The notes: generated by a model from the sequence alone, not told the origin. Shown: positions 55,533 to 64,000, counted from the first letter of the stretch. The stretch: DNA of 64,000 bases from Terasakiella sp. SH-1 (GCF_004564135.1 NZ_CP038255.1:3645501-3709500); one strand, 5' to 3'. Numbers and translations: made by a program.

Positions 55533-56990
55533 TCACTTTTTGAACGGTGGCAGACCCGGTGGCATGCCACCTTGTCCCCCAAGCCCGTCCATTCCAGGCA
55601 GGCCCTGAAGACCGCCCGGTGGCATCTGCATACCAGCACCACCTGCGCCCCCCATCATGCCGCCCAATTTGCCGAGCAGACCTTTTTTGTTCATTTTTCC
55701 GACTTTTTTCATGACGGTCGCCGTCTGCTGATATTGTTTCAGCAGCTTGTTCACGTCCTGAACTGTGAGGCCGCAGCCTGCCGCGATTCGCTGGCGGCGC
55801 GATGCCTTAATAATTTTCGGGTTTTGCCGTTCTTTTACCGTCATGGATAAGATGATGGCTTGTTGGCGGGCAATCATCTTATCATCGACTTGGGCTTCGG
55901 CCAGTTGTTTCTTCATCTTGCCAATGCCCGGCAACATACCGAGAAGCCCGTCGATATCCCCCATTTTACGAATTTGGTTAAGCTGTTCGAGCATGTCTTC
56001 CAGTGTGAACTGACCTTTCAGTACACGTTTGGCCAGCTCTTCTGCTTTATCTTGCTCGATCGTTTCCTGTGCTTTTTCCACCAGAGAAACAACGTCACCC
56101 ATGCCAAGGATTCGGCTGGCGACACGATCAGCATGGAAAGCTTCCAGTTCGTCGATTTTTTCACCGACACCCATCACCTTGATCGGCGCGCCTGTGACTT
56201 CACGCATGGACAGGGCCGCACCACCACGCGCATCACCGTCTACACGGGTCAGGGCAATACCTGTAATGCCGATTTTTTCGTTAAATTCTTTTGCCACATT
56301 GACGGAGTCTTGACCCATCATGGCGTCTGTCACCAACAGGGTTTCAACAGGTTTGGCAACGTCACGAACCTGTGCGACTTCTTCCATCAGCTTTTCATCG
56401 ATATGCAGGCGACCTGCTGTATCGAGAATGACCACATCAAAGCCACCTGTGCGGGCTTCTTCCATGGCGCGTTTGGCGATGGCAACCGGCTGTTCACCGA
56501 AAATAATAGACAGCGATGTCAACTCAGCCTGTTTGGCGAGGACTTCAAGCTGCTGCTGGGCGGCGGGGCGATAAACGTCAAGGCTGGCCAGTAAAACTTT
56601 CTTGCGCTCTTTTTTCTTGAGCATCAGGCCGATCTTGGCAGAAGTGGTGGTTTTACCTGCACCTTGCAGACCAACCATCAGAATCGGAACCGGCGGTGCG
56701 GCCTTGAGGTTAATCTCTGTTTCTTCTGCGCCCAGCATCTCAACCATGCAGTCATGCACGATCTTGATGACCATCTGGCCGGGGTTGATACCTTTAAGAA
56801 CTTCTTCACCGATGGCTTTTTCTTTGGCTTTTTTGATGAAGTCTTTGACCACTGGCAAGGCAACGTCAGCCTCAAGCAATGCAACGCGAACTTCGCGCAT
56901 TGCCTCATTTACATCGGCCTCGCTCAGAGCCCCACGTTTTGTCAGTTTGTCAAAAATGTCACCGAGGCGACCTTGTAAATTCTCAAACAT
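55533..56990 (-). CDS. ffh: Signal recognition particle protein Ffh
   Basis: A 485-residue SRP54 homologue that, with 4.5S RNA, delivers nascent membrane proteins to FtsY and SecYEG. The N domain starts MFENLQGRLGDIF, the GTPase P-loop is GLQGAGKTT, and the RNA-binding M domain ends in a Met/Gly-rich tail (GGMMGGAGGAGMQMPPGG). An in-frame ATG at 57047 would add 19 residues without family match; 56990 is preferred. It heads the operon to rplS. Confidence 0.97.
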   Translation of the reverse strand: MFENLQGRLGDIFDKLTKRGALSEADVNEAMREVRVALLEADVALPVVKDFIKKAKEKAIGEEVLKGINPGQMVIKIVHDCMVEMLGAEETEINLKAAPPVPILMVGLQGAGKTTTSAKIGLMLKKKERKKVLLASLDVYRPAAQQQLEVLAKQAELTSLSIIFGEQPVAIAKRAMEEARTGGFDVVILDTAGRLHIDEKLMEEVAQVRDVAKPVETLLVTDAMMGQDSVNVAKEFNEKIGITGIALTRVDGDARGGAALSMREVTGAPIKVMGVGEKIDELEAFHADRVASRILGMGDVVSLVEKAQETIEQDKAEELAKRVLKGQFTLEDMLEQLNQIRKMGDIDGLLGMLPGIGKMKKQLAEAQVDDKMIARQQAIILSMTVKERQNPKIIKASRRQRIAAGCGLTVQDVNKLLKQYQQTATVMKKVGKMNKKGLLGKLGGMMGGAGGAGMQMPPGGLQGLPGMDGLGGQGGMPPGLPPFKK

Positions 56991-57338
56991 CAAAAATAAT
57001 CCCAACGCAAAACGCGCCAGTGCTCGAAACTCGAGGACTGACGGCACCCCTTAAGGTGACAAAAATGTCAAAGAGGTCAGTGAATGTGGCGTTCTTTTAA
57101 GATTTTTGCGTCTCAGAGTCAAGGAAAAGCGACATATATATGTCAGGGTTTTTTCAGGCTCTGGAAATGCACTTTTTCAAGATGGTAAATATGTTATTTC
57201 TGACGAAAAAGATTATTTCAATGCACTTATTAGGAGGAAATTGATTTTGATCATTGCCATTGTAGAGGGAATCACCTAAACCTGATAAAATGATACAGTC
57301 AAGCCCATTAACACCTAAAAAGTGTGTCTAAATAAGCC
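56991..57338. other. Divergent intergenic region with palindromes and a possible mini-ORF
   Basis: About 350 bases between ffh and the Cache protein. Contains TGACA-AAAA-TGTCA (57057-57070) and the perfect palindrome GACATATATATGTC (57131-57144). A strong AGGAGG at 57232-57237 is followed nine bases on by a 10-codon frame from TTG 57247 (MIIAIVEGIT). No larger gene is seen. Confidence 0.4.
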
Positions 57339-58082
57339 ATGCGTAAATTTATTGTTATTCTCTCTTTTGTGCTTTTCACTTCCTCAGCTCAGGCAACGGA
57401 TGCGGAGATGAAATTGTCTGCAGAATTTCAGGCAATTAATGTTGAGGCATTGCTGCGTACTATGGATTTGGCCTTGCTTGGGGCAACAGATTTGATTGAA
57501 CGTGATCAAAAGGCCAATGAGTTGATTATTCATGAGGCTTTGGGGCGTTATGTTGCACGCTCCCCAGGTTTGCGGGCCATTATTGCAACAGATGCCAAGG
57601 GCAAGTTACGTTACGATAGTTTTAAATATCCGGCAAAAAATGTGGACCTTCAGGATCGGGACTATATTAAACGTGCCCTGAAACAAACCGAGCGTACAAT
57701 TTATATTGGAACACCGATTAAGGGGCGTACATCTGGCATTGCCTTTTTGCCTATGTCCCAAGCTATTTTTGATTTGGAAAAAAAGGTGACAGGTGTTGTT
57801 GCCGGAATTATCACCCCGGATAAATTGATTCGTCAAAATATTTTATGCAATCAGTGTTTTGTGGGAATCTATAAAGAGAGTGGGGAGCAAATTGCCGTTT
57901 ATCCCACCTCTTTGACCTATCCGGAAGGCTTCCATAAAAAACGCAAAGCTGTTGGGCGTGGGATTATCATGACCCACACGATTGGCAATTTGCCTGCTAA
58001 ATCAGTCTGGACACGGATTGAAGATTACAAGCTGGAAGTGATCTTTACCAAACTGACTGGTAAAGAAGAAATTCTCCGTTAG
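57339..58082 (+). CDS. Exported lone Cache-domain protein
   Basis: A 247-residue protein with a signal peptide (about 1-19, SSAQA) and a periplasmic Cache-type sensor fold, including the family mark LQDRDYIKRAL (DRDY at 106-109) and TSGIAFLPMSQAI. No TM helix or output domain follows the sensor, unlike the receptors and cyclases that normally carry it. It may bind a ligand and act on a separate membrane receptor. C170-NQC173 could form a disulfide. Partner unknown. Confidence 0.75.
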   Translation: MRKFIVILSFVLFTSSAQATDAEMKLSAEFQAINVEALLRTMDLALLGATDLIERDQKANELIIHEALGRYVARSPGLRAIIATDAKGKLRYDSFKYPAKNVDLQDRDYIKRALKQTERTIYIGTPIKGRTSGIAFLPMSQAIFDLEKKVTGVVAGIITPDKLIRQNILCNQCFVGIYKESGEQIAVYPTSLTYPEGFHKKRKAVGRGIIMTHTIGNLPAKSVWTRIEDYKLEVIFTKLTGKEEILR

Positions 58083-58107
58083 AAAATTGAGGGGGGCTTG
58101 TGCCTCA

Positions 58108-58476
58108 TTAATAGACGACAAACTCCTGTCGCTCTTTTTCCAACTCAATCTTTTCCAAGAGATATTCAACGGCCTGTGCGCGATCAAGGCGGTTGAAGTT
58201 GTCTACTTTTTTTCCGATTTGTTCTTCGATGTTATACATCAGGCGCACAGGATCAACCTGGCCGCTTCGCGATGAGACGACAATCATGCGCAGCATGTCT
58301 TCTTGCGTGATGGAAGGCATGTAGCGATCAAAGCTCCAGGCACCAACGGCCAAGGACGTGACAAGAACGCAGGCAGCCGAAACTGCGGGCCAAAGAAAGC
58401 GTTTTTTCTTTGGAACAGATTGATCCAGCTTTTCCAGAGCAGACTGAATATTGGCATCAAACATTGGATTTGTCAT
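58108..58476 (-). CDS. Hypothetical single-TM membrane protein
   Basis: A 122-residue protein with a basic stretch (KKKRF), one TM helix (about 29-46, WPAVSAACVLVTSLAVGAW) and a charged C-terminal helix rich in Glu, Arg and Leu. It ends just after the Cache gene, convergent to it. The topology suggests an N-in/C-out anchor. No family recognised. Confidence 0.65.
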   Translation of the reverse strand: MTNPMFDANIQSALEKLDQSVPKKKRFLWPAVSAACVLVTSLAVGAWSFDRYMPSITQEDMLRMIVVSSRSGQVDPVRLMYNIEEQIGKKVDNFNRLDRAQAVEYLLEKIELEKERQEFVVY

Positions 58477-58625
58477 GGCGATCTCAAGTTGGGTTGGCCG
58501 ATAGTTGTAATCTACAACTTCCAGATTTATTTGTCAGCTATTATTACATCAGTTTTCGATCTGTGGGCAGCGTTTTTCGCAGGTTTAGGTAAAAATATCC
58601 CCTCTTTAGTGTGAGGAGATATAAA

Positions 58626-59333
58626 ATGCTTTCTTTAAGAGTGTCTCGTGCAACTGACATTGATGCCATCGCGACCATTCATGCTCATTGCTGGAAAGAG
58701 GTCTATTCTTTTATGCCTCAGGAAGTGTTGGATAATCGTGATTACAGGTTCCGCTTACAACAGTGGCAAAACTGGTTTGCTGAAAAAAAATATGAGCAAA
58801 ATGAAGGGCTGTTTGTGATGGAAGCGGGCCATAAAGTCGTTGGCTTTTGTATGTGTAAGCCCAACACAGACCCTGATATACCGCAGGCATTGGGAGAATT
58901 GCATGCCCAATATATGTGGCCGCAATATCGTGCCAGTGGAACAGGGTATCAGGTTTTACAGGTTTTAACGGCGTATTTGTTGGCGAAAAAAATGACTCCC
59001 ATGTGTTGTTGGGCCTTTGCTGAAAATGAAATCTGGCATTGGTATGAACGCATGGGGTTTGAAAAGGTTGTAAGTCGTAATCGTGTGATTAACGGGATGG
59101 AACTGCCGGAATATGGCTTCATCCATAATGATCCGGAAGGTTTGATGTATCGCCTTACTTTGCGCTCAATAAAGTCCACTACATTCGTCACTTCTTCTGT
59201 GTCTTCGTCTGTCTGGTTTGCCTGGGCAGCAGTGTTGTTTGCTGTCTCATTCATTGTGTCGAAAATTTCCATGAAGGTATCGGCAAATGTTTCAGGGTCT
59301 TTTGCCAGCTTTTCACGTTTGCACAGGAAGTAG
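58626..59333 (+). CDS. GNAT-family N-acetyltransferase with run-on tail
   Basis: The first ~180 residues form a GNAT domain: LRVSRATDIDAIATIHAHCWKE, VVGFCMCKP, LHAQYMWPQYRASGTGYQVL (acetyl-CoA loop region) and MGFEKV. The last ~55 residues (from about LTLRSIKS on) are Ser/Val-rich with no family match and are antisense to the XRE gene. GAGGAGA precedes the ATG at 58626. The natural end was probably near 59160. The acceptor substrate is unknown. Confidence 0.8.
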   Translation: MLSLRVSRATDIDAIATIHAHCWKEVYSFMPQEVLDNRDYRFRLQQWQNWFAEKKYEQNEGLFVMEAGHKVVGFCMCKPNTDPDIPQALGELHAQYMWPQYRASGTGYQVLQVLTAYLLAKKMTPMCCWAFAENEIWHWYERMGFEKVVSRNRVINGMELPEYGFIHNDPEGLMYRLTLRSIKSTTFVTSSVSSSVWFAWAAVLFAVSFIVSKISMKVSANVSGSFASFSRLHRK

Positions 59334-59593
59334 GCGACATTCCAGATAATGATACGATCCAGTGGCGCTGCAGACATAGAGGGATTGCGTTTCATTTCGC
59401 CAAACCCACTGACAATCCAGTTTAGATCGTAATTCCATTCCAAAAGGGTTCTTAAAACATCGCCTTTGGGTGTTTTGCCATGTTCATAGCCTTGCAGGGT
59501 GCCCAAAGAAACACCCAAACGTTCGGCAAGTTGTTTTTGGGTGATACCTAAATTTTTGCGTATTTCAATAAAGCGTTGACCTATATCAGTCAT
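58949..59593 (-). CDS. XRE-family HTH regulator with run-on tail
   Basis: A 214-residue protein with an N-terminal HTH (GQRFIEIRKNLGITQKQLAERLGVSLGTLQGYEHGKT), a helical middle (to about VVDFIERKVRR, near residue 145), and a final ~70 residues that read through the GNAT gene on the other strand. The tail has no family match. The start at ATG 59593 gives the HTH a natural N-terminus and has GAGAG upstream. Target genes are unknown. Confidence 0.78.
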   Translation of the reverse strand: MTDIGQRFIEIRKNLGITQKQLAERLGVSLGTLQGYEHGKTPKGDVLRTLLEWNYDLNWIVSGFGEMKRNPSMSAAPLDRIIIWNVAYFLCKREKLAKDPETFADTFMEIFDTMNETANNTAAQANQTDEDTEEVTNVVDFIERKVRRYIKPSGSLWMKPYSGSSIPLITRLRLTTFSNPMRSYQCQISFSAKAQQHMGVIFFANKYAVKTCKT

Positions 59594-59939
59594 TTCTCTC
59601 ACCCTTATAAAGTATTGCAAATATATAGACTTAGAGATATATTTGCCGCTGTCGCTATCTGTACAGAATTGAACTTTTAGTTGTTATTTTTCAAGCCTAA
59701 ACGGAAAGTTTCATCTTTAGCTTTTATGCATTTTAAGATAAACATCAGCGAAAAAAAACCATAAATCGAATTATGTTGAATGTCAGGAACTTAAAAATTC
59801 ACTTAGCGGGTTGTAATTAAAGTTGTTTTCGCTCTCAACTATAGGTGATTTTTTCTTAGACCTTGACAGGGGAGCATTGATTCCTCACGTTCCATAATAG
59901 GCGCGATACATAAGAGAAAAGATAAAGAGTTGAATAGAT
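59594..59939. other. Divergent regulatory region between two XRE genes
   Basis: About 350 AT-rich bases. A perfect TTGACA (59863-59868) and CATAAT (59893-59898) lie upstream of the 59940 gene but 24 bases apart, too far for a standard promoter. No gene seen. Confidence 0.4.
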
Positions 59940-60401
59940 ATGAGCAGACGTCCACCTAGAACAAGTCCAGATCCGATTGATAAATACGTTGGGTCTCGTG
60001 TACGTGCGCGCCGCGTTGGCTTACGTATTTCACAAACCAAGCTCGGTGATTCCATCGGTGTCACCTTCCAGCAGGTTCAGAAATATGAGAACGGCACAAA
60101 CCGGATTGGCGCCAGTAACCTTTACAAAATTTCACGTCAGTTAGGCGTTGATGTGTCCTATTTCTTTCAGGAAATGCCGGAAGATTTATATGATGCTTCC
60201 AATGCAGACCCCTATGGCTTGAGCGAACCGATTGCTGAACCTTTTGAAAGTGATCCGATGGCTGCGCGGGACTCGATTGCCTTGGTACATGATTACCAAC
60301 GTATCCCGGATGAAATTTTGCGCCAGCGTATGGGGCAATTTATGCGGGCTTTGGCAAACAGCCTGAATGATTATCCTGATGAAGATGTTGAAGAAACCTA
60401 A
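59940..60401 (+). CDS. XRE-family transcriptional regulator (tandem copy A)
   Basis: A 153-residue regulator with an HTH at about 15-75 (VGSRVRARRVGLRISQTKLGDSIGVTFQQVQKYENGTNRI), followed by DVSYFFQEMP and a C-terminal acidic region. It belongs to a widespread alphaproteobacterial XRE group that includes developmental regulators. It shares the YFF-type junction and HTH style with the next gene, so the two look like an old tandem duplication. Targets unknown. Confidence 0.88.
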   Translation: MSRRPPRTSPDPIDKYVGSRVRARRVGLRISQTKLGDSIGVTFQQVQKYENGTNRIGASNLYKISRQLGVDVSYFFQEMPEDLYDASNADPYGLSEPIAEPFESDPMAARDSIALVHDYQRIPDEILRQRMGQFMRALANSLNDYPDEDVEET

Positions 60402-60434
60402 CATCTAACGACAAGAAAACACTACATAATTGCA

Positions 60435-60472
60435 AAATGCATATTCAGCCACTTTTTGGGGAATATGCATTT
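60435..60472. repeat. Perfect 12-bp inverted repeat between the two XRE genes
   Basis: AAATGCATATTC (60435-60446) and GAATATGCATTT (60461-60472) around a 14-base spacer, followed by GGGCTTTTATAA. It could be a terminator for copy A or an operator for copy B. Confidence 0.55.
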
Positions 60473-60562
60473 GGGCTTTTATAATCTGCGTGCTATACCT
60501 TTGATCAAAGTACACTTTTACTTACACCCTATTAGTGTATTCTTGGCGCAAAGGAAAAATAT

Positions 60563-60973
60563 ATGGCTCGACAGCCAAAAGAATTGGATCAGGTGAATAT
60601 AAAAGTTGGCCGTCGCTTGAGGCTTAAGCGGGAACTGGCAGGATTAAGTCAGGCGATCTTGGGACAAGCCATTGGTGTGTCGCGTATCAAAATCGGTCAA
60701 TATGAATCCGGACAAAGTGCGATACCGGCATCTCATCTTTTTAAGTTGTCGCAGTATTTCAAGATTGATGTGTGCTATTTTTTCAGTGTGGAGGAACAGC
60801 CCACGCCAGTGTCTGATCTGGAAGAAATTGATCCGATGCTCAACAAGCTGTCGATTTCTTTATTGCGTGATTTCAATGCCTTGGATAATCCAGAAGTCCG
60901 TCGCACTTTTGCCGCTGTAATGGAACGAATTTCCCAACTTAATCAGCAAGGAAAGCAAAGCCCTAGAGGGTGA
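60563..60973 (+). CDS. XRE-family transcriptional regulator (tandem copy B)
   Basis: A 136-residue regulator with HTH at about 12-70 (VGRRLRLKRELAGLSQAILGQAIGVSRIKIGQYESGQSAI), then DVCYFFSVEE and a helical C-terminal part. It parallels copy A in layout and differs in the recognition helix (VSRIKIGQYESG versus VTFQQVQKYENG), so it should bind another site. Its last 11 bases overlap the convergent ubiA end. Confidence 0.87.
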   Translation: MARQPKELDQVNIKVGRRLRLKRELAGLSQAILGQAIGVSRIKIGQYESGQSAIPASHLFKLSQYFKIDVCYFFSVEEQPTPVSDLEEIDPMLNKLSISLLRDFNALDNPEVRRTFAAVMERISQLNQQGKQSPRG

Positions 60974-61880
60974 CTTTCCCTATGAGGCAGGTGGCCAGTA
61001 ACAGCCAGCCAAACCATTTGTTGGACTTAAAAATCATCAGGCAGTTTTGCGGGTCATGAATATCCACTTTGATGATTTGCCAGATCAGGTGAACTGCGGT
61101 CAACCCAAGCCCAAGGTAAAACAGACTACCCGTCTGGGCCAGAAAGCCACCAAGCCCGATCAGGGCAATGGTCAATCCGTAAAAGAGCCACAGGGCAGGT
61201 ACTGTTTTATGGCCCAGACGTAAGGCCGTTGATTTGATCCCGACCAGTACATCATCTTCTTTATCCTGATGGGCATAAATGGTGTCGTAGCCCAAGGTCC
61301 AGAACAGCCCGGCGAAATACAGGCATAAGGCTGGGGCAGAGACATCTCCTGTGACCGCGCTCCATCCAACAAGGGCCCCCCAGTTAAAGGTCAGGCCGAG
61401 AACCACTTGTGGCCAATAGGTCCAGCGCTTGCAAAAGGGATAGATGAATACCAACAGTAATGAGGCCGTGGCGAGGTATAGCGTGAAAGCATTAAATTGA
61501 AGAACAACCCCAAGACCTAAAAGGCAGAGAAACCCCATAAAAAGGATAGCCTGTTTGGGGCTGACATCGCCGTTTGGAATGGGCCGGGTTGCTGTACGGG
61601 CAACTTGACCATCAAAATCGCGATCCGCCAGATCATTCATCACACAGCCAGCGCCACGCATAACGAAAGCCCCAATCGCAAACAGAAGGGCATAATAGAG
61701 GTTCGGTAGGTCGGGGCTGGCTAATGTCAGGGTCCACCAGCACGGAAACAGCAACAGCCATGTTCCAATGGGGCGATCAGCCCGCATCAAGATCAGGTAG
61801 GGCCGAATAAGGGCTGGCATCCGTGCAATCCAGCCGTGATAGACGATATCGGTTTTATTTAAGGGTGCTGTCTGTTCCAT
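60963..61880 (-). CDS. ubiA: 4-hydroxybenzoate polyprenyltransferase
   Basis: A 305-residue inner-membrane prenyltransferase of ubiquinone synthesis. The first Asp-rich motif is NDLADRDFDGQVARTATRP from residue 82; the second is TIYAHQDKEDD. Eight or nine hydrophobic helices are seen. It converges with the XRE copy B gene, overlapping it by 11 bases, and a dispersed repeat lies upstream between it and the divergent rsmE. Confidence 0.96.
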   Translation of the reverse strand: MEQTAPLNKTDIVYHGWIARMPALIRPYLILMRADRPIGTWLLLFPCWWTLTLASPDLPNLYYALLFAIGAFVMRGAGCVMNDLADRDFDGQVARTATRPIPNGDVSPKQAILFMGFLCLLGLGVVLQFNAFTLYLATASLLLVFIYPFCKRWTYWPQVVLGLTFNWGALVGWSAVTGDVSAPALCLYFAGLFWTLGYDTIYAHQDKEDDVLVGIKSTALRLGHKTVPALWLFYGLTIALIGLGGFLAQTGSLFYLGLGLTAVHLIWQIIKVDIHDPQNCLMIFKSNKWFGWLLLATCLIGKVTL

Positions 61881-61941
61881 GATCCCTTTCTTACACTTTT
61901 TGCATTGGTATAAAAAGGGGAAAGGTCTATAAACAATTTAT

Positions 61942-62006
61942 GTCGTCCTCGCGAAAGCGGGGACCTGTTCACGACACTACTGAGGTCCCGCTTTCGCGAG
62001 GACGAC
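61942..62006. repeat. Dispersed palindromic repeat, copy 6
   Basis: GTCGTCCTCGCGAAAGCGGGGAC, a spacer, then GGTCCCGCTTTCGCGAGGACGAC. The two ends are complementary over about 20 bases, making it the most regular copy. It ends four bases before the rsmE ATG, so it lies in or over the rsmE leader and ribosome-binding region. Confidence 0.8.
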
Positions 62007-62010
62007 AAAT

Positions 62011-62772
62011 ATGATTAGATTATATATTGATACGTCTTTGTCTGTCGGTCTTTCACAGGACCTTTCGTCAGACCAAGCCCATTACGTCAACAATGTGATG
62101 CGTTTGAAGGTTGGTGATGAGGTTGCCGTTTTTAATGGGCAAGATGGGGAATGGCTTGGTCAAATTTCAAGCGCACGTAAAAAGAATTGCACCATCCAGC
62201 TGATTGAAAAAATCCGTGAGCAAGATAGCTGCCCCGATTTAATGCTGGTGTTCGCCCCGATCAAAAAGCAGCGTCTCGATTTTATCATGGAAAAGGCAAC
62301 GGAACTGGGGGTAAGTGACTTTCAGCCAGTGATCACCCAGCGTACCATCGCGTCAAAGATTCGAAGTGATCGCTTGTGTGCTCAAACCATTGAAGCTTCG
62401 GAACAGTGTGAACGACTTAACATACCTGTGGTCCATGAAGCCGTATCGTTGGTACAACTTGTTAAAGACTGGCCGCAAGAACGTACCTTGTTTGTTTTGA
62501 ACGAACATGGTGGGGCCAAACCGATCTTGGAAGGGCTACAAGAGTTTGCCGGAAAAGAAATCGGTCCTTGTGCCATTTTAGTGGGGCCGGAAGGCGGTTT
62601 TGACCCATCAGAGCTTGACCTTTTGGCAAAACTGCAGAATGTTGTGCCTCTCAGTATCGGGCCGCGTATTTTACGTGCCGATACCGCAGCTCTTGCAGCG
62701 ATCAGTTGTTGGCAATCCGTTTTGGGCGATTGGCAGGTGCCGCTTCGCAAGAGATTTGAAAAAGAAGAATAA
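62011..62772 (+). CDS. rsmE: 16S rRNA (uracil-1498-N3)-methyltransferase
   Basis: A 253-residue SPOUT methyltransferase. Family marks are [52 protein letters not shown] and [17 protein letters not shown]. The ATG at 62011 comes only four bases after the palindromic repeat, and no Shine-Dalgarno sequence is visible except within the repeat (GCGAGGACGAC). gshA follows within six bases and likely shares the transcript. Confidence 0.95.
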   Translation: MIRLYIDTSLSVGLSQDLSSDQAHYVNNVMRLKVGDEVAVFNGQDGEWLGQISSARKKNCTIQLIEKIREQDSCPDLMLVFAPIKKQRLDFIMEKATELGVSDFQPVITQRTIASKIRSDRLCAQTIEASEQCERLNIPVVHEAVSLVQLVKDWPQERTLFVLNEHGGAKPILEGLQEFAGKEIGPCAILVGPEGGFDPSELDLLAKLQNVVPLSIGPRILRADTAALAAISCWQSVLGDWQVPLRKRFEKEE

Positions 62773-62777
62773 AGGGC

Positions 62778-64000
62778 ATGAGCATGGCGGATAAAAGCGC
62801 ACTCATCGAACATAAAAGCCAGTTAGTGGATTATCTGGCCAGTGGATGTAAGCCGAAAGCCGATTGGCGTATCGGAACGGAACATGAGAAATTTGCTTTT
62901 TGTACCCAAAGTTTAAAGACCTTGCCCTATGAAGGGGAAAAGTCTGTACGTGCTTTGCTTGATGATCTTTCGCAATTTGACGAATGGACCCCTGTTTATG
63001 AGAACGGCAATATCATTGCATTAAAAGGCAATGACGGTTCTTCGGTAACGCTGGAACCCGGTGGGCAGGTGGAACTGTCCGGTGCACCGCTGGAAACCAT
63101 TCACCAAACGTGTAAGGAAGTCGGCACCCATCTGGAACAGGCTAAAAAAGTCGCTGCTGATCTGGATGTGGGTTTCATCGGTCTGGGCTATCAACCGAAA
63201 TGGTCTGTGGATGATATTCCGTGGATGCCTAAAGGTCGTTATAAAATCATGCGTGAATATATGCCCAAGGTCGGTACACTCGGTCTGGATATGATGAAGG
63301 CGACCTGTACGGTTCAGGTTAATCTGGATTTTTCATCAGAAAATGACATGGTGCGTAAATTCCGCACGTCACTGGCATTACAACCGATTGCAACGGCACT
63401 GTGGGCAAACTCCCCGTTTCGAAATGGTAAACCCAACGATATGCTGTCTTTCCGCTCCCATATCTGGACGGATACAGATGCGGACCGCTGTGGCATGTTG
63501 CCCTTTGTCTTTGAAGACGGTTTTGGCTTTGAGTCTTATGTGGACTACATGCTCAATGTGCCGATGTATTTTGTGTATCGTGATGGTCAATATATTGATG
63601 CGTCTGGTCAGTCTTTCAAAGATTTCATGGCTGGTAATCTCGCGGCTCTTCCCGGTGAACGCGCAACCATGACGGATTGGGAAGATCATCTGACAACAGC
63701 CTTCCCTGAAGTGCGCTTGAAGAAATTCCTGGAAATGCGCGGGGCTGACGGCGGGCCGTGGGGGCGTCTGTGTGCCTTGCCTGCTTTCTGGGTCGGTTTG
63801 CTTTATGATGATCAGGCATTGGATCAGGCCGAACAGTTGATCAAGGACTGGTCGGTAGAGGATTATACTTTCTTGCGTGATCGTGTGCCTTACACCGCGC
63901 TGAATACCGAATTTAAAGGCCAAACGGTTGGCGATATTGCCATGGATGTGCTTGATATCGCCCAAGGGGGCTTGAAACGTCGTGGCAACCTGAATTTAAG
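62778..64000 (+). CDS. gshA: Glutamate-cysteine ligase (partial, cut by window end)
   Basis: An open frame of 407 codons that runs off the right edge. It is the alphaproteobacterial/plant (GCS2-like type 2) form of the first glutathione-synthesis enzyme: [13 protein letters not shown] near the start, [31 protein letters not shown] and WPLRSH-type [10 protein letters not shown]. Two in-frame ATGs (62778 and 62784) are possible; AAGGG lies just before the first. It follows rsmE by five bases. Confidence 0.95.
   Translation, partial: MSMADKSALIEHKSQLVDYLASGCKPKADWRIGTEHEKFAFCTQSLKTLPYEGEKSVRALLDDLSQFDEWTPVYENGNIIALKGNDGSSVTLEPGGQVELSGAPLETIHQTCKEVGTHLEQAKKVAADLDVGFIGLGYQPKWSVDDIPWMPKGRYKIMREYMPKVGTLGLDMMKATCTVQVNLDFSSENDMVRKFRTSLALQPIATALWANSPFRNGKPNDMLSFRSHIWTDTDADRCGMLPFVFEDGFGFESYVDYMLNVPMYFVYRDGQYIDASGQSFKDFMAGNLAALPGERATMTDWEDHLTTAFPEVRLKKFLEMRGADGGPWGRLCALPAFWVGLLYDDQALDQAEQLIKDWSVEDYTFLRDRVPYTALNTEFKGQTVGDIAMDVLDIAQGGLKRRGNLNL

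Overview
The window looks like a chromosomal segment of a free-living, motile alphaproteobacterium, most likely in the Rhodospirillales (Terasakiella/Thalassospira-like). This placement is an inference from gene content and style, not from a marker search. Pointers are the plant/alphaproteobacterial type of glutamate-cysteine ligase, ETF-ubiquinone oxidoreductase, an intracellular PHB depolymerase with a Cys nucleophile, CIRCE-controlled groESL, succinylase-type dapD/dapE, and many chemoreceptor and cyclic-di-GMP genes. Base composition is near 50% GC by eye, with AT-rich intergenic stretches.

Layout. 1-5.2 kb: lipid A-type acyltransferase, single-domain response regulator, M23 peptidase, xseA, purD. 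5.3-8.6 kb: a periplasmic binding protein divergent from a membrane GGDEF/EAL protein. 8.7-11.9 kb: a lipid-linked sugar cassette (polyprenyl-phosphate glycosyltransferase, TVP38-like membrane protein, ArnT-like glycosyltransferase). 11.9-14.1 kb: groES-groEL behind a perfect CIRCE operator. 14.2-17.5 kb: an SDR behind a LiuR-like palindrome, a membrane chemoreceptor and a periplasmic rhodanese. 17.7-23.1 kb: thrC with an M16 peptidase, then dapD, dapE and a membrane protein. 23.5-26.6 kb: a split PAS/chemoreceptor pair, SlyD-like FKBP, YtoQ-family protein and two identical tRNA-Gly genes. 26.8-32.4 kb: tRNA-editing protein, a thioredoxin-TPR/LON/Trm112/DUF971 run, an EamA transporter, a YcgN protein and phaZ. 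32.7-37.1 kb: rpmH-rnpA-yidD-yidC-engB-argB. 37.2-42.3 kb: ETF-QO, uracil-DNA glycosylase, lytic transglycosylase, moaB. 42.4-46.5 kb: histidine kinase, HD-GYP response regulator and PstS-like binding protein. 46.5-51.2 kb: SDR, coiled-coil protein, leuB, leuD, leuC. 51.3-53.3 kb: an accessory stretch with a MITE-like element and a divergent Ner-like/CI-like regulator pair. 53.3-57.0 kb: the ffh-rpsP-rimM-trmD-rplS operon. 57.3-61.0 kb: a lone periplasmic Cache protein, a small membrane protein, a GNAT/XRE pair with overlapping 3' ends, and two tandem XRE regulators. 61.0-64.0 kb: ubiA, rsmE, and gshA cut off by the window end.

Most of the window is ordinary housekeeping chromosome, and I found no complete prophage, CRISPR array, transposase or defence system. 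Less ordinary items are a dispersed family of intergenic palindromic repeats (seven candidate copies), a 268-bp element with 33-bp imperfect terminal inverted repeats, an orphan phage-type regulatory switch, a two-gene Aer-like receptor, and two convergent genes whose tails run through each other. Several operator-like palindromes suggest testable regulation of SDR/acyl-CoA, PHA and phage-like genes. All functional calls are from reading translated sequence; no database search was run.
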